The position numbers were made by a program, and so were the translations under genes. The notes beneath the pieces were generated by a model. It ran no database searches and was not told the DNA's origin. It saw only the letters and a program-made list of their open reading frames with translations. From positions 1 through 64,000 of the forward strand of contig JAFYWK010000043.1 in the NCBI GenBank assembly GCA_017558065.1: 64,000 bases of DNA, given 5' to 3'. Of this stretch, positions 43,101 through 52,540 are shown piece after piece (positions within the stretch are counted from its first letter, which is position 1; each line of letters starts with the position of its first letter). Source of the stretch: Paludibacteraceae bacterium (GTDB lineage: Bacteria > Bacteroidota > Bacteroidia > Bacteroidales > Paludibacteraceae).

Positions 43101-46100
43101 GCAAGTATCTCAACAAAGGTAACCATCTGTGCGGAGCGCACCATGTATTGTTCTGTATGGCTTCGTAACCCACGCCCAAGTGGTCAATGTGGAACTAGTG
43201 TTTACAAACCAATCTTCCGTTGCAATGTCCAAGGACGAAACCAACTCTCTAATGGCGAATATACCCCTTGGGAAGATGTGGGTGTGTATTTCGTGGGTGA
43301 GATACCTTGTGCATCTGGTTGGCAACAAGTGAACTTCCCAATTAAGAGCCAAGAGACATATTCGGAGTGCCGCGTGCAAATCTATAATTTCGGTACGGGC
43401 GGTAATGGTAACGACTTCTGGTTGGATGACCTCTGCATCTATGCCGACAAACTGCCAATGTCTTCCTACCAATTGCAAACGGAGATGTGCTGCTCGCCTG
43501 ATCACGATGGTACTACCTTCACCGCTGCCGTACTCCGTGTGGACTATGGGGCGACTACAATATCAAGTACAGGTTACCAATACTACCAAATCTACAACAA
43601 AACAACGGGAAAACCATTCGTTCTGACCAGCACCTCCCTCTCGCCATATTATGATGAGAATAAAAACTTTACAGCCGACGGACTAACCAAAGAGCAATAT
43701 GGTTCCATTGAGATAATGGCCTATAACTATAATCCTACTGAGAAAGAGATTCGCAATAATCCTAGTGACTTAGTGGGTGAATTATTGAACGCATATCATC
43801 TAGACACAAATGACCCTAAAACGGCACCGCTTTGCGGCAAGTGTTTCGTGGCAAAGAGACAAGAGGAAATCACCACCGAAAGTAAAGGAAACTACTACAT
43901 GTACGTCGTCCACATTATTCCCAATATCCGCAGCAACCGTATCGAGGAGAACTACCTGCAAGAGCATTGCCAATATACCCTCCGTATGACAAGTGAGGCA
44001 AGTGACCTGCTAAGCCCAGCTCTCAGTTGTGCCGTAGAGATTGACCTGCCTGCTACCCAAGAATCGCTCTACCGCCTAATGAGCGACCAGATAGAAACCA
44101 CGGAGTTCTTATGCAATTCTACCAACAACTGCCCTAACGAGCAATACACCATTGAGGCGTTTATTCGCAAAGACTCCGACCCATACTCCGATGCTGGTAA
44201 AGCCGAAGGCACTTACCTCGCCGATTGGATGTACGGACACGCCTTTGATGATGTCTATCGCATGGATTATCCACACGATAATGACGCCCAAGAGCATGCG
44301 GCTAAAGATGCAGCGGATATAAAATTTGAAGAAGTATATCACTGCTCACGCGCACAAGTCACCGATGCCTTCCTCGACCTCCGTCGCCTAGATGAAGGCA
44401 ATACTAACTACGGTGCTGAAACCTTTGGTCAGATAGACCCTACGAAGTTTTCTGACTATGACAAAGGAGAAAGTAAGGAATACGCCTCCAAGTCTAAGCA
44501 CTATGAGACTCTCAAATACTTGCACAAGCAAGGCTGGCTGCAACTCGCTACCTCGTCCGTGTCCTTCTACCTCGGTTCGCAGGATATAGCGCGCTACTGG
44601 GTGTTCCCTATCGAGAACTCTGCCAAGGCAACGGATGGCAAGACCCCATTGCACGACTGTCCAGAACCACGATGGGTGCAAGTCAGTACCAAGCACTCCA
44701 ACCATTATGTTAATCTGGCACCAGGACTAGATATTCACGATGCAGATGACTTATCTGCCGACCCTCGATATGGCAATATCTTCCCTAACGCACGCGTTCT
44801 CGCACGCATGGTCAATAACACCATCCAAATCCCTATTCATCAATCGTCCCAAGACGAATATGATGTGCACTTTATGGGTGCAGATGCCTATCTATTCCAA
44901 ACCAACGATGAAAATATCACCAATCCTACAGCGGTAAAATACATAGCAAGAAAGTCGAACAATACGATTGTCCTCATGCCTGCAACTAGCAACAACACTA
45001 CACTGGAAATAGGCAAGGAATACACAATGTGTATTCGTATGCGCGATAATAAGGACCAACACCGAGCTGCTGGCGATAATTGCGACGTGGGTAAAGTATA
45101 TGTCAAACTGCTTATCTTGCCCGACATCGTAACATGGACACCTACCACCCCCGACAAGAGTTGGCACAACGATGCCAACTGGACGGGCTATGGTACAGGC
45201 ATGGAGAACTACCACTATGCCCCTATCGCTGGCTCCAGCGTGATTATACCTGCTGATCAGCATCCCGAATTGACTGCCATCGCCAGCGACCCACACCCTT
45301 ATCCTATGGATGCGAACTTTGCCCTCACCCCAACCTGCGGACAGATATACTTCCAGCCGGGCGCAATGATGCTCAATCAGCACCTCCTGCAGCACGACAA
45401 AGCACTGGTGGATTTGGTGGTGCCCAACCAAACATGGAACACGGTGGCGGTACCAATCGCCAGCATCGTGAGCGGAGATATGTATATCCCACATACAGGT
45501 GATGAAAACGATGGCGCTATTGTGGCAGAAACGGAACCATTCACGGTGGGCAGTTTCCAAGGCGCACGCCATAGCAAGTCTGCCTTCCCATTCTGGATAT
45601 CTGTATATAATAAGACCGTACAACGAGTGAACGAAAACCCTGATAAGACAGGCACAACTATTTCTACCAATACCCAGGTCTTTGCTTCTACCAATGCTTT
45701 GGACGAACCTATGCTCGTGGGTAGCGGCTATCAGTTGTTGGGATATGGTCCAAGGAACTTCGGCGCAGATGATCCATTGACTATCCGACTGCCAAAACCC
45801 GATAATATATATTCCTATTATGACGCCGAGGGCGTGTTAGGTCAGAAGGTAGCCATCGATCGTGGCGCTAATCCTAACAAACTAACATACTCGCCCGATG
45901 TGCCTGTAACCTTGAAGAACGAAGTCTCAAGCAACTCCTTCATGTTCGGTAACCCAACCATGGCGAAGATTGACCTAACTAAGTGCTTGCCCGCAGGCTC
46001 AACAATCTATAAAATGGTGAATGACGGATGGGTGTCAGGAACTCCTGTGTCTTTAGAGAAGGACGAGGAGTATCGCTATCTCGAACCGATGCGTTCTGTA

Positions 46101-46940
46101 CTCGTGACTCTGCCTACCCCAGGTAAAACCGCTGAGATTGACTTGAAGGCAGAGTACCTCACTACTCCAGAGAAAATTGCAGAGGCGAAGGCCAATAATA
46201 TCGCGCCTCGACGCAATGCGAGCAGCAACACGCTCCAATTGATGACCATCTATGCCGATGTCTATGGCACCAAAGCACGTTGCCTTGTAGGTGCTAAATC
46301 CGGCATGGCAGATACATACGCCTTGGGCGAAGATGCCCTCTTCATCTCATCGGGCGTAGAGGCAGAGGTCAATAGTGCTACTGCCACCTCACCCGTGAAT
46401 ATGTACACCGTGTCCGACAATATACCGCTGATGGTGGACATCCGCGAGAATATTGACACCATACCTATGGCGCTACTCATCCAAGACTACTACCGCACCG
46501 ATAAGTTCACCCTCACTTTCCACCTCACCGAGAACTGGGAGAAAGAGTGCTACTTCTGCGATGCCCTTACAGGCACTAAAACGCTGATTACGGATAGCTT
46601 AACACTCGAAGTAGAAATGCCTCTCAACCACGCGACACGCTACTTCATCACAGGACCTGACCAAACCACTAATAGCGGTGTAGTCACCAATACCACCAAC
46701 CCCGATGTGGCACCACTACAAGTTTGGGCATACTCCGAGCAAGCAGGCGAGATCACAGTCCGCTCCAACGATATTATCCAATCAGTGACCGTATATGACA
46801 TCGCGGGTCATATCATTGCACGCCAAACATTAGACCTGCTTTATAATCAAGTATCGTTACCAGTAGGTCAAGGTGTACACATCGCCGAAGTCACCCTCCG
46901 CGATAACTCCAAGCACTATACCCGTGCCATTGTTCCATAA
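40155..46940 (+). CDS. Giant exported surface protein with Ig-like repeats and type IX-like C-terminus
   Basis: A 2,261-residue protein with signal peptide (about 24 residues ending AEAQ). Four Ig-like modules of about 95-105 residues begin near 162, 258, 356 and 465, each starting like YTFTSVTPEEGDAGSF and ending with a Trp strand. A long region with Tyr/Asp/Asn-rich segments follows. The last 70 residues resemble a type A sorting domain of type IX secretion (VWAYSEQAGEITVRS, VYDIAGHIIARQTL, LPVGQGVHIAEV). It is probably exported and anchored at the cell surface, perhaps for adhesion or polymer binding. No catalytic motif seen. Confidence 0.8.
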   Translation: MKRLFHIALFCACALFGFVSNAEAQAQAPDGTYVTISYTYNRTTYYLAVDNGAVATTDTYGDNCVWIRTSTTNTTAFWSVTAEKYLSITTGNSPALTLQPTEKPFTYNSNQLYFLDGKRYYYITFSTSTNSKKFGGARTNNNAKPPTNGAIIIDKSSYTPTYKFTSATPNKTSVTASELKEIRVSTNDEIGSIADESKITLTNATIDNIKVENNQLVIATKAPYADGECTLTILEGAVVGTDNVAFAEFKTSWKISPYTFTSVTPEEGDAGSFSVITLTADVAIKQAPTSGFTLGTKTIGNGLTVTLSNDKKQLTITSNTILNEGTHTLYITEDAVVAEDGIAFAEAEYSWKVLPPQFIDVTPATGTTNGFNTIILTASADIEEELRFGYYQQENNAKVLFKFNETETSKPTQGLTIKRLDARTLEITIPDNLGEGTYELTIEQGAIQSKDGIDFAKATYTWTVNAHQFDAVQPSTLDVGKRLEKITIPAADPSVAMSIPHDPDQIADWIALTNAGGAVIPTTVAIVNNELVITPVAALGNGTYTLDVKKGAVVGPHSVPFVATSKTWNVVVSVSITHVKGFYSALGAGGYQNVHTVERTIYYDNTTTSIPLTLAETNFFGYMRWYDHATDGGEDITWLNNTPPSGSGGNFIEITGTTRHLGWFGWNRSKTTGNPVADGGKGGVLSDTENSNKTPTINISGWTGSRTIACDVSHYLDYTVTRIDENIVGVTEPRLSYRQLFHFKPASEMADKFKALEADEYLEEYTYTAPTGTNVYLSTEFRYNGDNAENCYFYYDGGQIKRVTTATWSTGVTWSAPYGVVSSTTEGTKTYTLTANNGELRIAKFTVTYVDKAKYGPVQETGTNGSAKALMSYAEMNAKFDVLEYNNFSFGQKPNGSAQQYLTTTLPYDQSTYGFSHMAADAIKPNDEFSLPYYGEYAIVNRIGDDYWEESANHVDGGATVDQAAAQGFGIYVDGTTKPGVVASISTKVTICAERTMYCSVWLRNPRPSGQCGTSVYKPIFRCNVQGRNQLSNGEYTPWEDVGVYFVGEIPCASGWQQVNFPIKSQETYSECRVQIYNFGTGGNGNDFWLDDLCIYADKLPMSSYQLQTEMCCSPDHDGTTFTAAVLRVDYGATTISSTGYQYYQIYNKTTGKPFVLTSTSLSPYYDENKNFTADGLTKEQYGSIEIMAYNYNPTEKEIRNNPSDLVGELLNAYHLDTNDPKTAPLCGKCFVAKRQEEITTESKGNYYMYVVHIIPNIRSNRIEENYLQEHCQYTLRMTSEASDLLSPALSCAVEIDLPATQESLYRLMSDQIETTEFLCNSTNNCPNEQYTIEAFIRKDSDPYSDAGKAEGTYLADWMYGHAFDDVYRMDYPHDNDAQEHAAKDAADIKFEEVYHCSRAQVTDAFLDLRRLDEGNTNYGAETFGQIDPTKFSDYDKGESKEYASKSKHYETLKYLHKQGWLQLATSSVSFYLGSQDIARYWVFPIENSAKATDGKTPLHDCPEPRWVQVSTKHSNHYVNLAPGLDIHDADDLSADPRYGNIFPNARVLARMVNNTIQIPIHQSSQDEYDVHFMGADAYLFQTNDENITNPTAVKYIARKSNNTIVLMPATSNNTTLEIGKEYTMCIRMRDNKDQHRAAGDNCDVGKVYVKLLILPDIVTWTPTTPDKSWHNDANWTGYGTGMENYHYAPIAGSSVIIPADQHPELTAIASDPHPYPMDANFALTPTCGQIYFQPGAMMLNQHLLQHDKALVDLVVPNQTWNTVAVPIASIVSGDMYIPHTGDENDGAIVAETEPFTVGSFQGARHSKSAFPFWISVYNKTVQRVNENPDKTGTTISTNTQVFASTNALDEPMLVGSGYQLLGYGPRNFGADDPLTIRLPKPDNIYSYYDAEGVLGQKVAIDRGANPNKLTYSPDVPVTLKNEVSSNSFMFGNPTMAKIDLTKCLPAGSTIYKMVNDGWVSGTPVSLEKDEEYRYLEPMRSVLVTLPTPGKTAEIDLKAEYLTTPEKIAEAKANNIAPRRNASSNTLQLMTIYADVYGTKARCLVGAKSGMADTYALGEDALFISSGVEAEVNSATATSPVNMYTVSDNIPLMVDIRENIDTIPMALLIQDYYRTDKFTLTFHLTENWEKECYFCDALTGTKTLITDSLTLEVEMPLNHATRYFITGPDQTTNSGVVTNTTNPDVAPLQVWAYSEQAGEITVRSNDIIQSVTVYDIAGHIIARQTLDLLYNQVSLPVGQGVHIAEVTLRDNSKHYTRAIVP

Positions 46941-46943
46941 CCC

Positions 46944-47026
46944 AATATCCAATAACCCTTACCCCTTACCCAATACCCAATATCCAATATCCCTTACCCA
47001 ATAGCCCTTCAGGGCGTCCCTTATCC
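46944..47026 (+). repeat. Heptamer/hairpin repeat (family A)
   Basis: About nine heptamers of AATATCC, AATACCC and CTTACCC types in perfect 7-bp register, one hairpin unit AATAGCCCTTCAGGGCGTCC (47000-47019), then CTTATCC. It starts 3 nt after the giant gene. Confidence 0.8.
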
Positions 47027-47031
47027 AAAAA

Positions 47032-47066
47032 ATGCATATACCTCTTGCGTATGTGCATTTTTTTTT
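47032..47066 (+). terminator. Terminator of the giant gene
   Basis: 10-bp stem ATGCATATAC/GTATGTGCAT, 7-nt loop, then nine T. Confidence 0.85.
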
Positions 47067-47075
47067 GTACCTTTG
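47045..47075 (+). promoter_or_regulatory. Bacteroidota-type promoter of waaA, embedded in the terminator
   Basis: TTG in the terminator loop, 20 nt, TACCTTTG right after the T-run. Initiation and termination signals share one 45-bp segment. Confidence 0.8.
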
Positions 47076-47119
47076 CGCGGTATTTTGTATATTACCCTTG
47101 TTATGGGGTCAGCAGATAG

Positions 47120-48322
47120 ATGTTTATATACTTTTGGATAGTACGATTAGCCGCTTTCTTTGGGCACCGCAAAGCCAAGAAGCTGGTCAGAGGGCAGCAG
47201 CAAGCCATGGCTGCCATGCAGGAGTGGCGACACAGCGTTGCCCATACGCCTGTGCTATGGATTCACGTGGCATCCGTAGGAGAGTTTGAGCAAGTGCGCC
47301 CCATCATCGAACGTCTGCGCAGCGAACTGCCATTCAGAAAAATACTACTCACCTTCTTCTCGCCATCGGGTTACGAGATGCGCAAAGATTATCCACAAGT
47401 GGACAAGGTACTATACCTGCCTTTTGCCACCAAACGAAACGCCAAGAAATGGCTGCAACAGCTCGCTCCCGAAATGGCAGTGTTCGTCAAGTATGAGTTC
47501 TGGCCCGCATACCTCAAACAACTACAGAAAAACAATATCCCCACATACCTCATCTCGGCTATCTTCCGCCCAAGACAACTATTCTTCCTGCCTTGGGGAC
47601 GTGGTTACCGCAGGTTGCTGCATTGCTTCACGCATATCTACGTGCAAGACCAGCCCTCGCAGGAGCTCCTACAGCGATATGGCATACAGCATGTCAGCGT
47701 GGCAGGTGACACACGCTTTGACCGCGTGACCGAAGTCAAGAGGAGCGCCAAAAACCTGCCTATCATCGAGCATTTTGCGCAGAACCATACACGTATTCTG
47801 GTGGCAGGCAGCACATGGCCCGAGGAAGAGCAGATGTTGGCACGATACGTGGCAGAAAGAGAAAACACGCGCCTGATATTGGTTCCGCATGAGTTGCATA
47901 GCACGCATATGCATCAGTTATATCAGTACTTCGAGGGACGCTACGTGCGCTACACAGAAGCGACGCCCATGAGCGTGGCGATGTGTCCAATACTGTTGGT
48001 GGATACGATGGGACTGCTCTCATCTATCTATCGATACGGGCATGTGGCATACATAGGTGGCGGTTTTGGCGTGGGTATTCACAACACACTGGAAGCTGCT
48101 GTATATGGCATGCCGGTGGTGTTCGGTCCGCATTGGCAGAAGTTCCGCGAAGCGCGTGGGTTGCAGCAAGCAGGCGCCGCCATCAGCGTGAAGAACTACC
48201 GCGAGTTTGCTGCCGCACTCGACCGAGCATTTGACCAGCAACAGCAGATGGGACAAGCAGCAGCTGACTATGTCCAAAGCGAAAGAGGTGCAACCAATAT
48301 AATTTACAACGCACTGTTCTAA
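47120..48322 (+). CDS. waaA: 3-deoxy-D-manno-octulosonic-acid transferase (Kdo transferase)
   Basis: A 400-residue GT30 enzyme adding Kdo to lipid A precursor at the inner membrane. An N-terminal membrane anchor (MFIYFWIVRLAAFFG) precedes the first domain with WIHVASVGEFEQ (catalytic Glu), then TFFSPSGYEMRK and KYEFWPAYL. The CMP-Kdo domain has LVAGSTWPEEEQ and YIGGGFGVGIHNTLEAAVYGMPVVFGPHWQKF. Length is normal. It stands alone behind its own promoter. Confidence 0.96.
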   Translation: MFIYFWIVRLAAFFGHRKAKKLVRGQQQAMAAMQEWRHSVAHTPVLWIHVASVGEFEQVRPIIERLRSELPFRKILLTFFSPSGYEMRKDYPQVDKVLYLPFATKRNAKKWLQQLAPEMAVFVKYEFWPAYLKQLQKNNIPTYLISAIFRPRQLFFLPWGRGYRRLLHCFTHIYVQDQPSQELLQRYGIQHVSVAGDTRFDRVTEVKRSAKNLPIIEHFAQNHTRILVAGSTWPEEEQMLARYVAERENTRLILVPHELHSTHMHQLYQYFEGRYVRYTEATPMSVAMCPILLVDTMGLLSSIYRYGHVAYIGGGFGVGIHNTLEAAVYGMPVVFGPHWQKFREARGLQQAGAAISVKNYREFAAALDRAFDQQQQMGQAAADYVQSERGATNIIYNALF

Positions 48323-48325
48323 CAC

Positions 48326-48441
48326 CCTTAAAACTCTTAAAACTTTTAAAACTCTTTCAACTTTATAATAACATAGCACAGATCCTTAAAACTCTTAAAA
48401 CTTTTAAAACTCTTTCAACTTTATCATAACATGGCACAGAA
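48326..48441 (+). repeat. 58-bp duplication of the hisS translation start region
   Basis: Two direct copies with a 58-bp period (48326-48383, 48384-48441). The second includes the hisS ATG; in the first the matching codon is ATA (48373-48375). Each copy itself contains CTTAAAACT-type short repeats. Confidence 0.88.
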
Positions 48442-49819
48442 ACCAAGTATTCCAAAAGGTACGCGCGACTTCTCTCCATTGGAGATGGCACGCAGAAATT
48501 ATATTTTTGACACCATCAAGTCGGTGTTCTCACTCTATGGCTTCCAGCAGATAGAGACTCCCGCCATGGAGAACCTCTCCACGCTAATGGGTAAGTATGG
48601 CGAGGAAGGAGACAAACTGCTCTTCAAGATCCTCAACTCTGGCGACTGGAAAAGCGCCATCTCCCACGAGGCACTCGACCAAGCCACTATCGGCGCCCTG
48701 ACCTCCAAGGTCAGCGAGAAAGGGTTGCGCTATGACCTCACCGTGCCTTTTGCACGCTTCGTGGTACAGCACCGCGAGGAGATTCAGTTCCCCTTCAAAC
48801 GCTATCAGATACAACCCGTATGGCGTGCTGACCGTCCACAGAAAGGTCGCTACCGCGAGTTCTACCAATGTGATGTGGATGTGGTGGGCACTAATTCGCT
48901 GCTCAGTGAGGTGGAACTTATCCAAATTGTAGAGGAGGTATATCGCCGTTTGGGTATTCGCGTGAGTTTGCATATCAATAACCGCAAGATCCTCGCAGGT
49001 ATAGCTGAAGTGATAGGACAGCCTGAACGAATCATTGATATCACAGTAGCAATTGACAAACTAGATAAGATAGGCATTGACAATGTAAACAAAGAACTCC
49101 TTGATAAGGGGCTCCCACAAGAGGCAGTGGATGCCTTGCAGCCTATCCTCAATCTTAGTGGTACGAATAGCGATAAACTTGACCAGTTGGCTCAAGTGCT
49201 TGCCACTTCTGAGACTGGTTTGAAGGGTATAGAGGAACTTCGTACTATCTTTGCTTTGTATGCTGCAAGTACCCAAGATGGTGATTTGGCAACATATGAG
49301 CCAAGCAACTTGCAAGTGGAGTTAGACCTCTGCTTGGCACGTGGACTCAACTATTACACAGGTGCTATCTTCGAGGTGAAAGCCCTGGATGTGCAGATGG
49401 GTAGTATCACGGGTGGCGGACGCTACGATAACCTCACGGGTATCTTCGGTATGCCTAACGTATCGGGTGTGGGCATATCCTTCGGTGCAGACCGCATATA
49501 CGATGTGCTCTCCGAGTTGAACCTCTATCCCGAGAACCTGCAATCGACGACGCAACTGCTCTTCGCTACCTTCGGCGAGCAGGAACTGCTCTATGCGTTG
49601 CGTTGGGCAAAAGTACTGCGCGAGAAGGGCATGAGCGTGGAGGTATATCCCGAACCAACGAAAATGAAGAAGCAGATGGGCTATGCGGATAGCAAGAAGA
49701 TTCCGTTTGTGGCAATCGTAGGCGGCGACGAGATGGCCGCTGGCAAAGTGATGCTCAAGGATATGCAATCAGGCGAACAACAACTGGTGACACAGGAGGA
49801 GTTGCTGGAGAAACTATAA
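48431..49819 (+). CDS. hisS: Histidyl-tRNA synthetase
   Basis: A 462-residue class II synthetase. Motif 1 region [19 protein letters not shown]; motif 2 [19 protein letters not shown]; histidine motif [10 protein letters not shown]; motif 3 [17 protein letters not shown]-terminal anticodon-binding domain (about residues 365-462) follows. The middle third (about nt 49005-49330, the insertion domain) uses more AT-rich codons than the flanks, perhaps a recombinant segment. Its initiation region is duplicated just upstream. Confidence 0.97.
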   Translation: MAQKPSIPKGTRDFSPLEMARRNYIFDTIKSVFSLYGFQQIETPAMENLSTLMGKYGEEGDKLLFKILNSGDWKSAISHEALDQATIGALTSKVSEKGLRYDLTVPFARFVVQHREEIQFPFKRYQIQPVWRADRPQKGRYREFYQCDVDVVGTNSLLSEVELIQIVEEVYRRLGIRVSLHINNRKILAGIAEVIGQPERIIDITVAIDKLDKIGIDNVNKELLDKGLPQEAVDALQPILNLSGTNSDKLDQLAQVLATSETGLKGIEELRTIFALYAASTQDGDLATYEPSNLQVELDLCLARGLNYYTGAIFEVKALDVQMGSITGGGRYDNLTGIFGMPNVSGVGISFGADRIYDVLSELNLYPENLQSTTQLLFATFGEQELLYALRWAKVLREKGMSVEVYPEPTKMKKQMGYADSKKIPFVAIVGGDEMAAGKVMLKDMQSGEQQLVTQEELLEKL

Positions 49820-49922
49820 CCTCCTACTCGCTTCGCTCGAGAAATCCAAACTATCCAAACCGATAAGAGGACAGACAATATAGTTTAGATAGTTGAGATT
49901 TCTTGCCCAAAGGGCATAGGAG
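49820..49922. repeat. Inverted pair of REP-like elements (family B)
   Basis: Minus copy 49820-49860 and plus copy 49881-49922, the latter with hairpin TGCCC-AAA-GGGCA and TAGGAG. It occupies most of the gap between hisS and the C10 protease. Confidence 0.78.
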
Positions 49923-49959
49923 AATATATAACTAAATACGATAAATATAATTAAGAAGT

Positions 49960-52536
49960 ATGAGGAAAATAGTTACATTACTACTCGTGATGGTGAGCGT
50001 GGGGCTGATGGCACGCACGCCTGAGCAGGCGGCTGCTATAGCCAGCGAGTTTATCAGTCACTCACAGACGAATCCCGTGCAACGCGTGAAGCGTGCAGCG
50101 GCAGCTACCACCACTACACAACCCGTGGAGTGGGTCTATACGCAGTATCAAATCAATGAGACAACCCCTGCCGTGTATGTATTCAATGCCGTAGGCGAGC
50201 AGGGCTTCGTGCTGGTGTCTGCCGAAGACAACGCACGTGCCGTGTTGGGCTACAGCGACGAGGGACATATAGACGCCCAAAACATACCCGCTAACATGCG
50301 CGCGTGGTTGCAGATGTACGCCGATGAGTTGGCACGCGCAGCGAAAGCGCCTGCGGCGGCTGACGCACAGCGCAGCGTGGAGTATTACCCTGCTGTAGAA
50401 CCCCTCATAGGCAACGTGGCGTGGAACCAAGATGCTCCCTACAACAACCATTGCCCCATCGACCCCAATTCCAACCAACGCAGCGTGACGGGCTGTATGG
50501 CTACAGCTGCGGCTCAAGTGATGTATCACCATAAGTACCCTAAGAAAGGTACAGGCAGCTATTCCTATTGGTGCGGGTGGGAGAACCTGTCGGTGGATTT
50601 CTCGAAAGCCACCTACGATTGGGACCATATGTTGCCATCCTACAAGAATGGTTACACACAACAGGAGTCCGATGCCGTAGCACAACTGATGTACCACCTG
50701 GGCGTGGCAAGCAATATGTGGTATGGATCTTCTGCCAGCGGCGCAGCCATGGGTACCGCTGCGCAAGCCATGGTGCGTCACTTTGACTACGACGCCGCTA
50801 TCCGCGTGCTGATGAAAGATTATATGGACGAAGAGGTGGTTATGGACGCTATCGTGGCGGACTTGCAAGGCAGTCGTCCTGTTTTTATAGAAGCACTGAC
50901 CAAAAAAGATGAGGGACATGCCTTCGTTTGCGACGGCATACAAGCCGATGGGTATATCCACATCAACTGGGGTTGGGGCGGCTATGGCAACGGTTACTTT
51001 GCCCTCTCAGCCATGAACCCTACTAACCAAGGTATCGGTGGCGCCAGCGACGACGGCGCCTTCACCGAGCAGGTGACCCTCTACACAGGCATTCAACCTA
51101 ACCAAGGGGGACAGACGGTGCCATACATAGTAGCTGGCGGCATCGATATGACCAGCGCAGCGGCTATCGCCAAAAGCAGCAAAGTGAAGGTGACGATTTA
51201 TTCTTTCCAGAATGCGGGATTAGCCGAAGAGGGGGGTAAGATAGCCTTTATGCTCTATCAGAATGGCGAGAAATACCAGACCGTGAGTACGGGCAGGACA
51301 TGGCAACTCAAGCCGATGCACTACTACCGTAGTGTGGATGCGAGTGCCAGCATGGCGGATATCCCAGCAGGCGAGTACGAACTGCTCGTGGGCATTGACG
51401 TGACCAACAAAACGCAATACCCCATCTACACCCACGGCATTGGCGAGAAACGCTATCAGATGACCGTCACCAGTGACTCCGTTTTCCTCAAGGAGATCAT
51501 CAAGAAAAGTGAGTACTACGGCACCGAATATGCTATGATGCAGGTGACCGACCTCTCTGCCAAGACTGGCGCAAACAACCTGCGTATCGTCCTGCAAACA
51601 GAGGACTTTGCTACAACCTCCAAGGGCACCGTAAAGAGCGGTACCGCTATGGCACTCGACCTCTTCCCTGCTGATGTCAATTCTATCATAGGTACCTTCA
51701 GCGTGGATGCCGCCAACAAGCAAGCTCACGGCACCATGTCGCCCGTCTATACCAAACTCATGTCCATCGAGGACGGCAAACAGGTCAACGAGGTGATGAC
51801 CCAAGGCGTGGTGACCATCACGCAGGTTGTAGGCGGACACTATGCCATAGACTATCATCTGAGCAGCAAGACGCGCGAGTTCGTGGGTAAGTGCAAGATT
51901 CCTGCCCACGTGGTCAAGTGCTACCGACAAGTGGGTTCGACCAACAAGAACTTCACCCTCACCAACCAGACCCTGACCCCCGCTCCTGCGGGCTTGCTAT
52001 ATGAGTGGATTAGTCTTTTCCAATCGGCCGAAGTGACCAGCCAACTCGTATATGTACAAGGTCTTGTGGCGCAAGTAAACGCTATCGCCACAGAGGCAGG
52101 CGACGCCACTTTCCATCTGTCGAACAACGGCTCCATGACCGATGCACTCTATTGCCCACAAGCCAAGTGGCTGGGCGAAGACGACTTCGTGACGGGCAAC
52201 GAACTGGCCCGCAACGATACCGTAGTGATGTGCGGTCATATGCAACTGACCGACCTCGCTACCCCTACTGTGCTGGGTTATGTGTATGATCATCGTCAGG
52301 GTGAGCCAGAGGTGAACACCGATGTGCTATCGCCTGTAGCCCCTTGCCAAATATCCGTGCAAGGCATGCAACTGCTACTCTCTTCCGCGCACGCGTGCGA
52401 TACCTATATATATGACCTCGCAGGTGACGTGGTGGCTATGGCTCCTGCTGCCTTGCAGCAGACTATCCTATTGCCACACACAGGTTGCTATATCCTGCGC
52501 CGCGGTGATACCGTCAAAAAGATTATAATCCAATAA
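49960..52536 (+). CDS. C10 family (streptopain-type) cysteine protease with C-terminal sorting-like domain
   Basis: An 858-residue exported protease. Signal peptide of about 18 residues, propeptide (about 19-145, with VYVFNAVGEQGFVLVSAEDNARAVLGYS), then the catalytic domain with Cys179 in SVTGCMATAAAQVM and His320 in GHAFVCDGI, followed by HINWGWGGYGNGYF. A long beta-rich region (400-790) precedes a C-terminal segment like a type IX sorting domain (IYDLAGDVVAM, LPHTGCYILRRGDTVKKIIIQ). C10 members include streptopain and interpain. Likely secreted or surface bound for protein breakdown. Confidence 0.92.
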   Translation: MRKIVTLLLVMVSVGLMARTPEQAAAIASEFISHSQTNPVQRVKRAAAATTTTQPVEWVYTQYQINETTPAVYVFNAVGEQGFVLVSAEDNARAVLGYSDEGHIDAQNIPANMRAWLQMYADELARAAKAPAAADAQRSVEYYPAVEPLIGNVAWNQDAPYNNHCPIDPNSNQRSVTGCMATAAAQVMYHHKYPKKGTGSYSYWCGWENLSVDFSKATYDWDHMLPSYKNGYTQQESDAVAQLMYHLGVASNMWYGSSASGAAMGTAAQAMVRHFDYDAAIRVLMKDYMDEEVVMDAIVADLQGSRPVFIEALTKKDEGHAFVCDGIQADGYIHINWGWGGYGNGYFALSAMNPTNQGIGGASDDGAFTEQVTLYTGIQPNQGGQTVPYIVAGGIDMTSAAAIAKSSKVKVTIYSFQNAGLAEEGGKIAFMLYQNGEKYQTVSTGRTWQLKPMHYYRSVDASASMADIPAGEYELLVGIDVTNKTQYPIYTHGIGEKRYQMTVTSDSVFLKEIIKKSEYYGTEYAMMQVTDLSAKTGANNLRIVLQTEDFATTSKGTVKSGTAMALDLFPADVNSIIGTFSVDAANKQAHGTMSPVYTKLMSIEDGKQVNEVMTQGVVTITQVVGGHYAIDYHLSSKTREFVGKCKIPAHVVKCYRQVGSTNKNFTLTNQTLTPAPAGLLYEWISLFQSAEVTSQLVYVQGLVAQVNAIATEAGDATFHLSNNGSMTDALYCPQAKWLGEDDFVTGNELARNDTVVMCGHMQLTDLATPTVLGYVYDHRQGEPEVNTDVLSPVAPCQISVQGMQLLLSSAHACDTYIYDLAGDVVAMAPAALQQTILLPHTGCYILRRGDTVKKIIIQ

Positions 52537-52540
52537 TGAT

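Noticed and set aside
49820..49922. Simple terminator interpretation of the REP-like pair
   Set aside because: It can fold into a stem, but the same element occurs in leaders and in several orientations, so termination is not its common feature.
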